26,079 bases of DNA from DATFYI01 sp035315125. Its GTDB lineage: Bacteria > Chloroflexota > Anaerolineae > Anaerolineales > Anaerolineaceae. Positions 1 through 7,735 of the stretch are shown one piece after another. How positions within the stretch are numbered: position 1 is the first letter of the stretch; each line of letters begins with the position of its first letter. The notes under the pieces are model-generated. The model did no database searches. It saw only the letters and a program-made list of their open reading frames with translations, and was not told the DNA's origin. Both the position numbers and the translations under genes were made by a program. The stretch is taken from the NCBI GenBank assembly GCA_035315125.1, contig DATFYI010000311.1, positions 1 to 26,079 on the forward strand. Direction: 5' to 3'.

Positions 1-850
1 CCTCGGTTAGCAAACCACGCTCGATCAACTGCTTTTCTACCCGCAAGATTGGATCTTTCTTACGCCATTCGTCGGTCTCTTCTTTGCTGCGATAGACCAT
101 AGCATCCCCGTAATAATGTCCCTCGATTCGGAAAGTATTGCATTCCAAGACATAAGGCCCGTTTCCTGAACGAATATATTGGAATGCGTCATTAGCAGCA
201 AAATAAACAGCTTCCAAGTCATTACCGTCCACCGCCTGAGCAGGGAGTCCATACCCGGCTGCCCGCTTGACCATCGATCCACCAGCCATGGAATAACTTA
301 CGCAAGTAGAGACCGCGTAACAATTATTTTCAAATAAAAAAAGTACCGGCAATTTCCATATTGCGGCCAGGTTCATTGATTCATGCGTATTGCCTTCATT
401 CGAGGCTCCATCCCCAAATGAAACAACAGTTATTTGATCAGTCCCTCGCATTTTGGAAGCCAGGGCGGCTCCAACAGCGATCGGAAGCCCGCCGCTGACA
501 ATTCCGTTGGCTCCCAGGTTCCCCAGCTTGAGACTGGCAATATGCATGCTGCCGCCCTTGCCCTTGCAGTATCCGGTGGATTTGCCCAGTATTTCGGCTA
601 GCATCAGCTTAACATCTCCGCCTTTTGCCAGCATATGGCCATGACCGCGGTGCGTGCTGACAATATTATCGTCCGGTCGAAGCTGGGCAATCACTCCGGC
701 CGCGATCGCTTCCTGGCCAATGTATAGATGGGTTGTTCCACCGATTTTTCCCGCCGAGAAAAGGACTTTGATGGCCTCTTCATGCAAACGAATGCGCCAC
801 ATTAACCGGTAATCTGCTATCAAGGTTTCTCGATCAAGTTGTAGGTTCAT
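1..850 (-). CDS. Thiamine-dependent dehydrogenase E1 alpha subunit, second copy of left operon (partial)
   Basis: E1 alpha subunit of a pyruvate/acetoin-type 2-oxo dehydrogenase complex, which binds thiamine diphosphate (TPP) with an E1 beta partner and decarboxylates or cleaves the substrate before acetyl transfer to E2. The frame stays open from the ATG at 850 to the left edge (283 codons), so roughly the last 40 residues are missing. Visible: the STHRGHGH motif (about residues 65-72), the SMH segment (101-103), and the TPP motif GDGASNEG (146-153) ending in ENN (174-176). Late in the protein, FRIEGHYYGD matches the phospho-loop region of the family. The start codon overlaps the stop of the upstream dehydrogenase (ATGA, 847-850), so translation is probably coupled. 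It is a clear paralogue of the E1 alpha at 3972-5048, with a shorter N-terminus. An E1 beta partner probably lies beyond the edge. Family is sure; the substrate is not. Confidence 0.92.
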   Translation of the reverse strand, partial: MNLQLDRETLIADYRLMWRIRLHEEAIKVLFSAGKIGGTTHLYIGQEAIAAGVIAQLRPDDNIVSTHRGHGHMLAKGGDVKLMLAEILGKSTGYCKGKGGSMHIASLKLGNLGANGIVSGGLPIAVGAALASKMRGTDQITVVSFGDGASNEGNTHESMNLAAIWKLPVLFLFENNCYAVSTCVSYSMAGGSMVKRAAGYGLPAQAVDGNDLEAVYFAANDAFQYIRSGNGPYVLECNTFRIEGHYYGDAMVYRSKEETDEWRKKDPILRVEKQLIERGLLTE

Positions 851-1758
851 TTTGATTTTTCTTCCAAATGGGTTCTTGCCTGTACTTTTGCCAAATCCTC
901 CAAAATTGTGATCACTGCCGAGTGATCTAATTCTCCGCGACCAGCACAGATCAATGCAGTGAATAGCTGTTGAGTGACGGCAGTAGCGGGTAGTGGTACA
1001 TTAAGATCTTTTGCAGTATCCATAACAATATTGAGGTCTTTTAGATGGAATTTGCTTTTGAAGCCAGGTTCAAAATCACCCTCGATCAATTTCGGCCCGC
1101 GTACGTCCATCACGCGTGTTTGGGCATAGCCACCGCTCAGTACCTTGAGAATAATGGCTGGGTCTACGCCAGCTTTTGCACCAAGCACAAGGGCTTCTGA
1201 CATTCCAACAAAATTGAGTGCCACCTGGATCTGGTTGCAGGCTTTGACAATCTGGCCTGCGCCGTTCGTTCCGCACAGCGTGATCGTTTTTCCCAGAACC
1301 TCAAAAACGGGCTTGACCTCTTCAAACAGATCCTCAGGGCCGCCTACCATAATTGAAAGAGTTGCATTGCGAGCCCCAGTTTCACCGCCACTCACGGGGG
1401 CGTCCAGGCACCGGATTCCCAGTGCTACTAACTCTTGAGCCACCTCTGTGGCAACTCGTGGAGAAATGGTACTCATATCTACATAGATCAATCCTGGACG
1501 GGCAGCATCCCGAATTCCATCCTTTCCCAAGGCAACCTGCTCGATATCCGGCGAATCAGGAACCATAGAAATGACCAGATCACTTTGAGTGGCTACGTCA
1601 CAGCAGGAGAGACCCCGTTTAGCACCCTTAGAAGCAACTGCATCCATCGCAGGTGCTAAAATGTCATATACGGTTAGGGAATAGCCCGCCTCCAACAGGT
1701 GAGTTGCCATGTGCTTTCCCATAATGCCCAATCCGATAAATCCAATTCTCGGTTTCAT
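847..1758 (-). CDS. Beta-hydroxyacid dehydrogenase (tartronate semialdehyde reductase/3-hydroxyisobutyrate dehydrogenase family)
   Basis: Cytoplasmic NAD(P)-dependent oxidoreductase of 303 residues, the usual length for the GarR/GlxR/MmsB family, which interconverts a beta-hydroxyacid and its semialdehyde. Seen: N-terminal dinucleotide motif GLGIMG (9-14); substrate-binding segment DAPVSGG (119-125); the conserved catalytic lysine in KACNQ (K172); and the C-terminal helical domain with HLKDLNIV (K240, D241). A good ribosome site (AGGAAGG on the minus strand) precedes the ATG at 1758. It sits 20 bp after the E2 gene and overlaps the next E1 alpha start. Presence inside a dehydrogenase-complex operon suggests it handles an aldehyde or hydroxyacid by-product of the same pathway. 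The exact substrate (tartronate semialdehyde, 3-hydroxyisobutyrate, sulfolactaldehyde or another) cannot be read from the sequence. Confidence 0.92.
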   Translation of the reverse strand: MKPRIGFIGLGIMGKHMATHLLEAGYSLTVYDILAPAMDAVASKGAKRGLSCCDVATQSDLVISMVPDSPDIEQVALGKDGIRDAARPGLIYVDMSTISPRVATEVAQELVALGIRCLDAPVSGGETGARNATLSIMVGGPEDLFEEVKPVFEVLGKTITLCGTNGAGQIVKACNQIQVALNFVGMSEALVLGAKAGVDPAIILKVLSGGYAQTRVMDVRGPKLIEGDFEPGFKSKFHLKDLNIVMDTAKDLNVPLPATAVTQQLFTALICAGRGELDHSAVITILEDLAKVQARTHLEEKSK

Positions 1759-1778
1759 AATATCCTTCCTGTTTTTGT

Positions 1779-2963
1779 TTATAAAATCGGGTTCTCAACC
1801 AGGTGTTTTATCCGCTGCAAGAAGCGGCCGGCAGGTGCACCATCTACCAGGCGGTGATCAAAGGCTAGCGTCAAAGCTATTCTGGGTCGGATAACGATTT
1901 GATCCTCGATGACCACCGGTTTTTTGATGATTGCTCCGATTCCAAGGATGGCACATTCAGGGACATTGATGATCGGTAAGAAAGATTCAATCTCGAGGCT
2001 CCCCAAATTTGTTATCGTAAAGGTGCCTCCCTCGAGTTCCTCCAAGCTATTCTTCCCTTCCAAGGCTCGCACCGAGATCCCATCAAATTCTTTTTGCAAT
2101 GTTGCCACATCCTTGGCATTTGCGTGATGCAAAACCGGGACCAAAAGCCCTCGATCAGAGTCAACTGCGATCCCAATATTGATATCTCCCATCAGGCAGA
2201 TCGAGTTGTTATCCAATTGAGCATTCATATATGGAAATTCGACGAGCGCCTGTGCGACAATCTTGGCAAACAGAACGTTGTAACTGGCTTTAATACCATT
2301 GGCATTAACCGTCTGCCGCCATTCAATCAGAGCAGTCGCATCTGTTTCCAATGAAAGCCCAACCCGTGCTACAGTTTGAGCACTTTGGCTCATATGATCG
2401 GCAATCTTGCGGCGAATAGAGGACATCTCCTGTTTGGTCACCTTGGGTTGGTCTGTCCGGCTAGCCTGCATTTGCTGGTAGGCTGTTTCGATATCTTCCC
2501 GCGAGATTTTGTTTCCTCTTGGAATGACCTTAGAGATATCGACACCTAATTCATTTGCCAGAGCCCGGGCCGCTGGTGATGTGGGGATACGAACTGGGCT
2601 GCCACCTTCTGTATGATTGGCTGAGGTGGAAGCGACTGTTCCTGTTTGAACTTTGACCTCGATTTCTGATTTTGGAGCGACGCCTTCCGCAATCACATCC
2701 GGCACTACGGCGGGCATCGCTTCACCAGCTTGAAGGAGGACGGCTAAAATTACATTACAAGGAACAATCTCTCCTTCGTGCTTAAGTATGGAAGCAAGAA
2801 AGCCATTTGTGGGCGCTTCCACTTCTTGAGTGGCTTTATCAGTCTCAATTTCCAGGAGTGCTTGCCCGGCTTTAACGGCAGTCCCTTCCGGGACAAGCCA
2901 GCGGACGATAACCCCATCCACCATATTGAGTCCAAGTTTGGGCATTGCGAGAAATGTAGCCAT
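1779..2963 (-). CDS. Dihydrolipoamide acyltransferase E2 component
   Basis: E2 core of a 2-oxo-acid/acetoin dehydrogenase complex, 394 residues. It carries the acyl group from E1 on a lipoyl arm and transfers it to CoA. Domains in order: one lipoyl domain (1-78) with the lipoylation lysine in ETDKA (K43); a flexible linker; a peripheral subunit-binding domain (about 125-163, with SPAARALANELG); a second short linker; and the catalytic domain (about 175-394) ending in DHRLVDG, where H370 and D374 are the active-site pair. A ribosome site (AGAGAGG on the minus strand) lies 8 nt before the ATG. It lies 31 bp downstream of E1 beta. It is the only E2 in the window, so it may serve all the E1 pairs encoded here. 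No E3 (lipoamide dehydrogenase) gene is present. Acyl specificity is unresolved. Confidence 0.95.
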   Translation of the reverse strand: MATFLAMPKLGLNMVDGVIVRWLVPEGTAVKAGQALLEIETDKATQEVEAPTNGFLASILKHEGEIVPCNVILAVLLQAGEAMPAVVPDVIAEGVAPKSEIEVKVQTGTVASTSANHTEGGSPVRIPTSPAARALANELGVDISKVIPRGNKISREDIETAYQQMQASRTDQPKVTKQEMSSIRRKIADHMSQSAQTVARVGLSLETDATALIEWRQTVNANGIKASYNVLFAKIVAQALVEFPYMNAQLDNNSICLMGDINIGIAVDSDRGLLVPVLHHANAKDVATLQKEFDGISVRALEGKNSLEELEGGTFTITNLGSLEIESFLPIINVPECAILGIGAIIKKPVVIEDQIVIRPRIALTLAFDHRLVDGAPAGRFLQRIKHLVENPIL

Positions 2964-2994
2964 GGAATAACCTCTCTGACGTAGTGGGCCGTTT

Positions 2995-3975
2995 TTATTG
3001 GTCCATCAATTCTAAGATTGCTTTGTTGAGCTTCTCTTCGCTGGGAATGACCATTGCCTCGAGCTTTTTGTTGTATGGCATCGGCACATCCAACCCGGCT
3101 ACAATGACCGGTTTGGCATCGAGTTGATCGAAGGCTCGTTCCACAATTTGGGAGACAATTTCACCGCCAATTCCGCTGCGGCGGTTGGCTTCGTGGGTTA
3201 CAACCAGCCGGTGGGTTTTTGATAATGAGCGAATTATGGTTGCATAGTCAAACGGGTAGATTGTGCGCGGGTCAATCACCTCACATTCAATACCCACTTC
3301 GCTCAATTGTTTGGCAACAGCCAGGGCTTTGTGGAGCATAATCGAAATTGCAACAATGGTCACATCCTTACCTTCACGGCAAACTTTTGCCTGTCCAAAG
3401 GGGATTGTATAATCTTCATCCGGAACCTCACCCTGGATTTCATAACCGCGCTTGTGTTCAAAGAAGAGCACCGGATCATTGCCGCGTAGCGAAGTTTTGA
3501 GAAGTCCTTTGACATCGTACGGTGTGATCGGCATCACAACCTGCAAACCCGGAACATGACTGAACCAGGATTCAAAAGATTGTGAATGTTGTGCGGCCTG
3601 ACCGCCCCCTGCGCCAACGGGGGCACGGATTACCATTGGGACGTTAATTTTTCCGCCGAACATGTAGCGAATCTTAGCCACCTGGTTGACCAATTGGTCC
3701 ATGCCTATTGTGATCCAATCCGAAAAAAGAATTTCGCCGATTGGACGCAAACCGGTTGCTGCTGCTCCCAGGCATGTACCGATTATCGCTGCCTCTGAGA
3801 TTGGCGTATCCAATACCCGCTCGGGTCCAAATTCATCATAGAGGCCTTTCGTCAATCCGAAAGGATTGCCTCGGTGTCCAACATCGCAGCCCATGATAAT
3901 GATGGTAGGATCGCGGCGAAATTCTTCAAAGAGAGTTTCATTAATTGCCTGTTTGATTGTCAATACCCTGTTCAT
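2995..3975 (-). CDS. Thiamine-dependent dehydrogenase E1 beta subunit
   Basis: E1 beta subunit (326 residues, normal length) that completes the TPP site with E1 alpha and docks on E2. Seen: the TPP-activating glutamate in DTPISEAA (E61), the AAQHSQSFESWF segment carrying the conserved histidine (H130), and a transketolase C-terminal-type domain after about residue 195. The ATG at 3975 overlaps the E1 alpha stop (ATGA), with AAGGA upstream, so the two subunits are translationally coupled, as expected for a stoichiometric pair. Odd point: the conserved GED stretch near residue 30 reads MGCDVG here, with Cys30 in place of the usual Glu, whereas the second E1 beta at the right end keeps GED. Pyruvate versus acetoin versus another ketol or oxo-acid cannot be decided from sequence. 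Confidence 0.94.
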   Translation of the reverse strand: MNRVLTIKQAINETLFEEFRRDPTIIIMGCDVGHRGNPFGLTKGLYDEFGPERVLDTPISEAAIIGTCLGAAATGLRPIGEILFSDWITIGMDQLVNQVAKIRYMFGGKINVPMVIRAPVGAGGGQAAQHSQSFESWFSHVPGLQVVMPITPYDVKGLLKTSLRGNDPVLFFEHKRGYEIQGEVPDEDYTIPFGQAKVCREGKDVTIVAISIMLHKALAVAKQLSEVGIECEVIDPRTIYPFDYATIIRSLSKTHRLVVTHEANRRSGIGGEIVSQIVERAFDQLDAKPVIVAGLDVPMPYNKKLEAMVIPSEEKLNKAILELMDQ

Positions 3976-5048
3976 AGGTTTTTTCCTTGTTCTTTCATAA
4001 ACTCTGGAGAAAAAAGTCCATCGAACAATGTATCTGGGGACGGTTCAGGGGCAAGTTTGGCATATTCGATGGCCTCTTCAATTGTTTTACGTGCAGAAGA
4101 ATAGATGCCATCTACGGTTGTCTTGGTGGCAGTATCCGATTCAACCAGATAGTTAGCCATACGCGCCAATGGATCAAATTCTTTCCAGGGTTCGTTGGTA
4201 CGGATATCTCGATAATGTTCGTCATCGGCGACAAAATGCCCTATAAAACGGTAATATTTGGCTTCGATCAGAGTTGGCCCTTCGCCATTGCGCGCCCTTT
4301 GAGAAGCTTCTTTTACAGCGGAATACACTGTAAAGGGATTAAATCCGTCAACGGTTACACCCGGTATTCCATAACCAATTGCCCGGTCAGAAACCTTCGG
4401 GTTTTTGGCTGCCTTGTAATAGGGTAAACTGATGGCCCATTGGTTGTTCTCGCACAAGAAAATGACAGGCAAATTCCAGACGGCTGCCAGGTTGATCGAT
4501 TCGTGCCAGATACCCTGGTTGGTTCCGCCATCGCCGTGGAAACATACCGTTACATAATCTTTTTTCAAAGTTTTTGCACTCAATGCCGCCCCAACGGCGA
4601 TTGGCATACCGCTTCCGACGATTCCGGTTGCCCCCAGCATTCCTTCATCAACCGCTGCGATGTGCATTGAGCCACCTTTCCCATGACAATAGCCGTCGGC
4701 CTTGCCCATCAGTTCTGCCATCATTTTCTTAACATCCCCGCCTTTAGCGATGGTATGTCCATGACCTCGATGGGTACTGGAAATGAAATCGGATGGACGC
4801 AGGGCTGTGCAGGCTCCCACGGCTACTGCTTCAGCACCGACATAGGAATGGGCTAAGCCGTAGATGAAATTTTGTTTCCAAAGCTCCTTGACGCTGGTAT
4901 CGAACTCACGGATGAGGGCCATCTTGCGATACATTTCAAGCTGTTGGTCAACCGATAAATCGGCTGGAGCTTTTAGAGGTGTCAGAATATTCTCTCGAAA
5001 AAATTCGATCGCCTGGTATGTCTCTTCAAGCGTTACTGCTGTAGACAT
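3972..5048 (-). CDS. Thiamine-dependent dehydrogenase E1 alpha subunit
   Basis: First structural gene of the left operon: E1 alpha of a pyruvate/acetoin-type dehydrogenase, 358 residues from the chosen start. Seen: STHRGHGH (91-98), GKGGSMH (123-129), TPP motif GDGGTNQG (172-179) closing with ENN (200-202), and YRFIGHFVADDEHYR in the loop near the C-terminus. It has an N-terminal extension of about 25 residues relative to the other two E1 alphas in the window. The frame can be extended two codons to a TTG at 5054, but AAGGAAGG on the minus strand is only 3 nt from that TTG and 9 nt from the ATG at 5048, so ATG 5048 is preferred. The gene lies 112 bp downstream of the regulator and overlaps E1 beta by 4 bp. 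The family resembles acetoin dehydrogenase E1 alpha at least as much as PDH. Confidence 0.94.
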   Translation of the reverse strand: MSTAVTLEETYQAIEFFRENILTPLKAPADLSVDQQLEMYRKMALIREFDTSVKELWKQNFIYGLAHSYVGAEAVAVGACTALRPSDFISSTHRGHGHTIAKGGDVKKMMAELMGKADGYCHGKGGSMHIAAVDEGMLGATGIVGSGMPIAVGAALSAKTLKKDYVTVCFHGDGGTNQGIWHESINLAAVWNLPVIFLCENNQWAISLPYYKAAKNPKVSDRAIGYGIPGVTVDGFNPFTVYSAVKEASQRARNGEGPTLIEAKYYRFIGHFVADDEHYRDIRTNEPWKEFDPLARMANYLVESDTATKTTVDGIYSSARKTIEEAIEYAKLAPEPSPDTLFDGLFSPEFMKEQGKNL

Positions 5049-5160
5049 ATGCAATTTCCTTCCTTATTTAATTTAATCAGTACCAATGGATTGTGGCTTG
5101 CTACAATATCATGCTGTTTCAAATCAGGCGGGCTGTTTGATATCTGAAATATTAAGGAGA

Positions 5161-5889
5161 TTATTCTCCCTTCTTATCGAATTTTTCTTTCAAGGCTTGA
5201 GAAGTAACGCGTTGGGATTGGTAGAGATGGGCATACATCTCATGGCTTGCACCACTGCCATCATGAGCAATCACTTTCTCAAATATTCGGCGGTGATATC
5301 TGTATCCTTCTTCTTTCACATTGGGCAGTTGGCTTGATTGTTTTATCCCCTCTAATAATGCATCAGTCAGAGGGTCTAATAGTATTTCGAATAAGACGTT
5401 GTGCGTGGCGCGGGCAAGGGCAAAATGAAATTCGAGATCTATTTCCGGGTAGGTCTCAGGGTTATCAATGCTCTCAAGCATGCGTTGAAGAATTTGCTGC
5501 ATCTCAGCCAGATCCTGTTCATTTGCTCTTTCGGCGGCCAATCTGGCAGTTTGCACCTCCAAGGCACGTCTCACCTCCATCAAATCCTCAACGGTGGCGG
5601 GGTGACCCTTGAGTGAGATCAGCATGCCAATAGAATTGGATACCTCGTCTCCCTGCATCAGGCGTATGTAGGTGCCTTTACGCCCTTTCGATTCGATTAA
5701 TCCTTTTGCTCTTAAAATGCTGATTGCCTCTCGAATAACCGTTCGGCTTACATCAAAAGTCTGGCATAATTCGCGTTCTGTTGGTAGGCGATGTCCGGCC
5801 TGCAAAGTGCCCGACAGAATCATATTTGTAATTTGCTCGGCTACCTGTTGTGAAAGTCGGTCTGTGCGTTTGACTGGAGCATAATCCAT
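5161..5889 (-). CDS. FadR/GntR-family transcriptional regulator (FCD domain)
   Basis: Cytoplasmic DNA-binding regulator, 242 residues. N-terminal winged helix-turn-helix (about 12-77) with the family pattern LPTERELCQTFDVSRTVIRE and wing GLIESKGRKGTYI; C-terminal all-helical FCD ligand domain (about 95-235) with the expected acidic/histidine ligand positions (LEFHFALARATHN, HRRIFEKVIAHD). Members such as PdhR, LldR and FadR respond to small organic acids or acyl-CoA and usually repress their own operon. Here the next gene downstream is E1 alpha, so control of the dehydrogenase operon is the natural reading. Its own promoter is covered by a 38-bp palindrome with two TGGT-N3-ACCA boxes. The effector is unknown; pyruvate or a related oxo-acid is a guess by analogy with PdhR. 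Confidence 0.93.
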   Translation of the reverse strand: MDYAPVKRTDRLSQQVAEQITNMILSGTLQAGHRLPTERELCQTFDVSRTVIREAISILRAKGLIESKGRKGTYIRLMQGDEVSNSIGMLISLKGHPATVEDLMEVRRALEVQTARLAAERANEQDLAEMQQILQRMLESIDNPETYPEIDLEFHFALARATHNVLFEILLDPLTDALLEGIKQSSQLPNVKEEGYRYHRRIFEKVIAHDGSGASHEMYAHLYQSQRVTSQALKEKFDKKGE

Positions 5890-5910
5890 AATAGCTTATC
5901 TCAGTTCGGA

Positions 5911-5948
5911 ATTGGTATGACCATATTATATAATATGGTCATACCAAT
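5911..5948. promoter_or_regulatory. 38-bp perfect palindrome, probable GntR-family double operator
   Basis: The two 19-base arms are exact reverse complements. Each arm contains a GntR/FadR-like box: TGGTATGACCA (5913-5923) and TGGTCATACCA (5936-5946), centres 23 bp apart, about two helical turns. The ATTGGT-N3-ACC pattern resembles the PdhR consensus as I know it. The element overlaps the -10 and touches the -35 of the regulator promoter, so repressor binding would block RNA polymerase. The assignment to the adjacent regulator is inference. Confidence 0.85.
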
Positions 5949-5953
5949 GTCAA
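5925..5953 (-). promoter_or_regulatory. Consensus sigma-70-type promoter of the GntR regulator/dehydrogenase operon
   Basis: Read on the minus strand there is TTGACA (5953-5948), a 17-bp spacer and TATAAT (5930-5925): a perfect consensus pair. The regulator's ATG is 36 nt beyond the -10. The -10 and the whole spacer lie inside the 38-bp palindrome, indicating strong but tightly repressed transcription. Confidence 0.75.
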
Positions 5954-5994
5954 CAACGAAAAAGATTTGTTAAAACGAAAGTTAACAATTGCTA

Positions 5995-6023
5995 TTGACT
6001 TTTGATTTTCGTCGTGCTATCAT
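5995..6023 (+). promoter_or_regulatory. Putative promoter of the SorC-regulator operon
   Basis: TTGACT (5995-6000), a 17-bp spacer, and TATCAT (6018-6023), a near-consensus sigma-70-type pair, pointing at the regulator gene 100 bp downstream. A repeated AT-rich operator-like element begins 6 bp after the -10, around the expected transcription start. Confidence 0.65.
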
Positions 6024-6028
6024 CAATT

Positions 6029-6062
6029 ATGAAAATATTTACAGTGATGAAAATATTTTCAT
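6029..6062. promoter_or_regulatory. Putative SorC-family operator: direct repeat plus palindrome
   Basis: The 12-mer ATGAAAATATTT occurs at 6029-6040 and again at 6047-6058. The second copy is part of a perfect 16-bp palindrome, ATGAAAATATTTTCAT (6047-6062). A palindrome combined with a direct repeat of one half is an arrangement described for some SorC/DeoR-class tetrameric repressors. Its place at the likely transcription start fits autorepression. A 10/12 match lies at 13534-13545 in the ABC-transporter leader. Confidence 0.65.
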
Positions 6063-6122
6063 AATCTTTTCGCACTTGATCTGATTTTCAAAATATTATT
6101 CTTTTCTTCATCAGGACTTTTG

Positions 6123-7106
6123 ATGACCCGACTCCTGGCCACAGAAGAATTGCGTTTGCTCATTAAAGTGAGCAAGCTATATTACGAGGAACGTCAAACC
6201 GAGGATGAAATCGTCCAAAAGTTGCAATTATCACGTTCAAAGATCTCGCGGTTGCTAAAACAGGCTAGAGATGAAGGCATTGTTAAGATCACTGTCATCT
6301 CTCCGCCGGGTGTTTTTTTAGATTTAGAAATGCAGCTTGAAAGTCGGTTCCAATTACTGGAAGCAATTGTGGTGGAGGCCCGCCAGCCAGATTCGCAGAT
6401 GGCAGTTACACACGAGCTGGGTATCGCGGCAGCCGGTTATATGCACCGGACTGTCAGAGAAAACGATGTCATCGGCATTTCGTGGGGTTCGACGCTGCAT
6501 TCGATGGTTGAAACGATGCAACCCAGCCTGATGCCTACGGTTCAGATAATTCAGATCATTGGCGGCTTAGGCCGGCCAGAATCTGAGATGCACGCCACTG
6601 AGCTGTGCCGCCGGCTATCGCGTTTATTGAGTTGTAATCTGGTGCTTTTGCCCGCACCCGGGATTGTGGATAACAACCAGATCAAAGAGGTCATCCTTTC
6701 CGATAGTCATGTACAACGTGCATTGAGCTTTTTCCCAAAACTGACTACTGCCATTGTGGGCATTGGTTCGCCAACCCCGGATTCGGTCGTTATGCGAGAT
6801 GGATCCATCATTAATCGGGTCGAGCTTGATGATCTCTTAAAGCGCGGTGCGGTTGGAGATATTGCATTACGATTTTTTGACGCCTATGGTCAACCGGTGG
6901 AATCGGATGTTAATGACCGTGTGATTGGCATTTCGTTGCAGCAGCTATCCCGCGTGGAGCGGGTGGTGGGTGTAGGTGGTGGGCCAAATAAATTTAGTGT
7001 AATTAGGGCTGCCCTACGAGGCCGTTTGATCAATACATTAATTACGGATCATGCAACTGCCCGGCAACTGCTCGAATCGGATACGAGAAATATCAATAAC
7101 AATTAG
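6123..7106 (+). CDS. SorC/DeoR-family sugar-binding transcriptional regulator
   Basis: Regulator of 327 residues, the typical size for the SorC family (SorC, DeoR of Bacillus, EryD, LsrR). N-terminal sigma70-r4-like helix-turn-helix (about 16-50: YYEERQTEDEIVQKLQLSRSKISRLLKQA) and a C-terminal sugar-phosphate-binding domain with the family motif IGISWGSTLHSM and conserved GIGSP. Such proteins usually release DNA on binding a phosphorylated sugar of the pathway they control, so the effector is probably a phosphosugar made by the kinases in this operon. ATG at 6123 is preferred, since AGGA (6113-6116) lies 6 nt upstream; an in-frame TTG directly before it is an alternative. First gene of the right operon, divergent from the GntR-type regulator, with its own promoter and repeat-type operator. 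Confidence 0.93.
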   Translation: MTRLLATEELRLLIKVSKLYYEERQTEDEIVQKLQLSRSKISRLLKQARDEGIVKITVISPPGVFLDLEMQLESRFQLLEAIVVEARQPDSQMAVTHELGIAAAGYMHRTVRENDVIGISWGSTLHSMVETMQPSLMPTVQIIQIIGGLGRPESEMHATELCRRLSRLLSCNLVLLPAPGIVDNNQIKEVILSDSHVQRALSFFPKLTTAIVGIGSPTPDSVVMRDGSIINRVELDDLLKRGAVGDIALRFFDAYGQPVESDVNDRVIGISLQQLSRVERVVGVGGGPNKFSVIRAALRGRLINTLITDHATARQLLESDTRNINNN

Positions 7107-7116
7107 GAGCTTTTCT

Positions 7117-7725
7117 TTGGGACGAGATGAAATACTACAACTTGCTTCAACGGTGATCAGAAACGAAAGCGCCGGAATTGCTGAACTCTGTGACCAGTTG
7201 GATCAATCATTTATTGATGCAGCCTATAAATTGCTTAATTGTAAAGGGCATGTATTGGTTACTGGTTCGGGCACATCGCATGCAGTCGGCGCCCGTTTGG
7301 CCCATTTGCTGTCTTGTTGCGGTACGCCAGCGCTGTTTATCGACGCGGGTGACAGCCAACACGGCCTGGCTGGAGCAGTAATGACACAAGATGTTTTGAT
7401 TGCTCTTTCAAAGGGCGGAGAAACGGTTGAGGTCAATTATCTGGCCAGCTATGCCAAAAAAATCGGCGCAACTTTGATCGGCCTGACCGAAAAACCCGCC
7501 TCGACTCTGGCTAAAATGTGCGATGTAGTGTTAAAGGTCCAGGCTCCGGCCGACATTGACCCATACGGCATGATCGCTACCGGTAGCTCATTGGTTAATG
7601 CGGCCTTCGGTGATGCTCTTTGTGTAGTATTGCTCAATTTACGTAGTTATACTCAAGAAGAATTTGGAAAAACCCACCCAGGTGGTGCGGTAGGTATAAA
7701 ACTATCTCAACAGCCGGGTATGTAA
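7117..7725 (+). CDS. SIS-domain sugar-phosphate isomerase (KdsD/GutQ-like, no CBS domains)
   Basis: Predicted aldose/ketose-phosphate isomerase of 203 residues, resembling the SIS half of arabinose-5-phosphate isomerase (KdsD/KpsF/GutQ) but lacking the C-terminal CBS pair. Seen: TGSGTSHAVG near residue 50, the SIS active-site stretch ALSKGGETVEV, and the family tail ATGSSLVNAAFGDALCVVLL followed by FGKTHPGGAVG. The start is a TTG at 7117: AGGAG (7105-7109) lies 7 nt before it, while extending the frame to the ATG at 7051 would bury the start within the regulator and add residues not found in the family. It begins 10 bp after the regulator. Free-standing SIS isomerases of this size occur in catabolic sugar operons, in line with a degradative rather than lipopolysaccharide role. 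The substrate could be a pentose, hexose or tetrose phosphate. Confidence 0.85.
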   Translation: MGRDEILQLASTVIRNESAGIAELCDQLDQSFIDAAYKLLNCKGHVLVTGSGTSHAVGARLAHLLSCCGTPALFIDAGDSQHGLAGAVMTQDVLIALSKGGETVEVNYLASYAKKIGATLIGLTEKPASTLAKMCDVVLKVQAPADIDPYGMIATGSSLVNAAFGDALCVVLLNLRSYTQEEFGKTHPGGAVGIKLSQQPGM

Positions 7726-7735
7726 TGGTGATGGG

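Noticed and set aside
5154..5172. GGAGA-TTAT-TCTCC stem near the end of the GntR regulator
   Set aside because: Only 5 bp, overlaps the stop codon, and the operon continues 112 bp later; too weak to call a terminator.
7051..7116. N-terminal extension of the SIS isomerase to an upstream ATG
   Set aside because: It would lie inside the SorC regulator and lacks a ribosome site; TTG at 7117 has AGGAG at good spacing.
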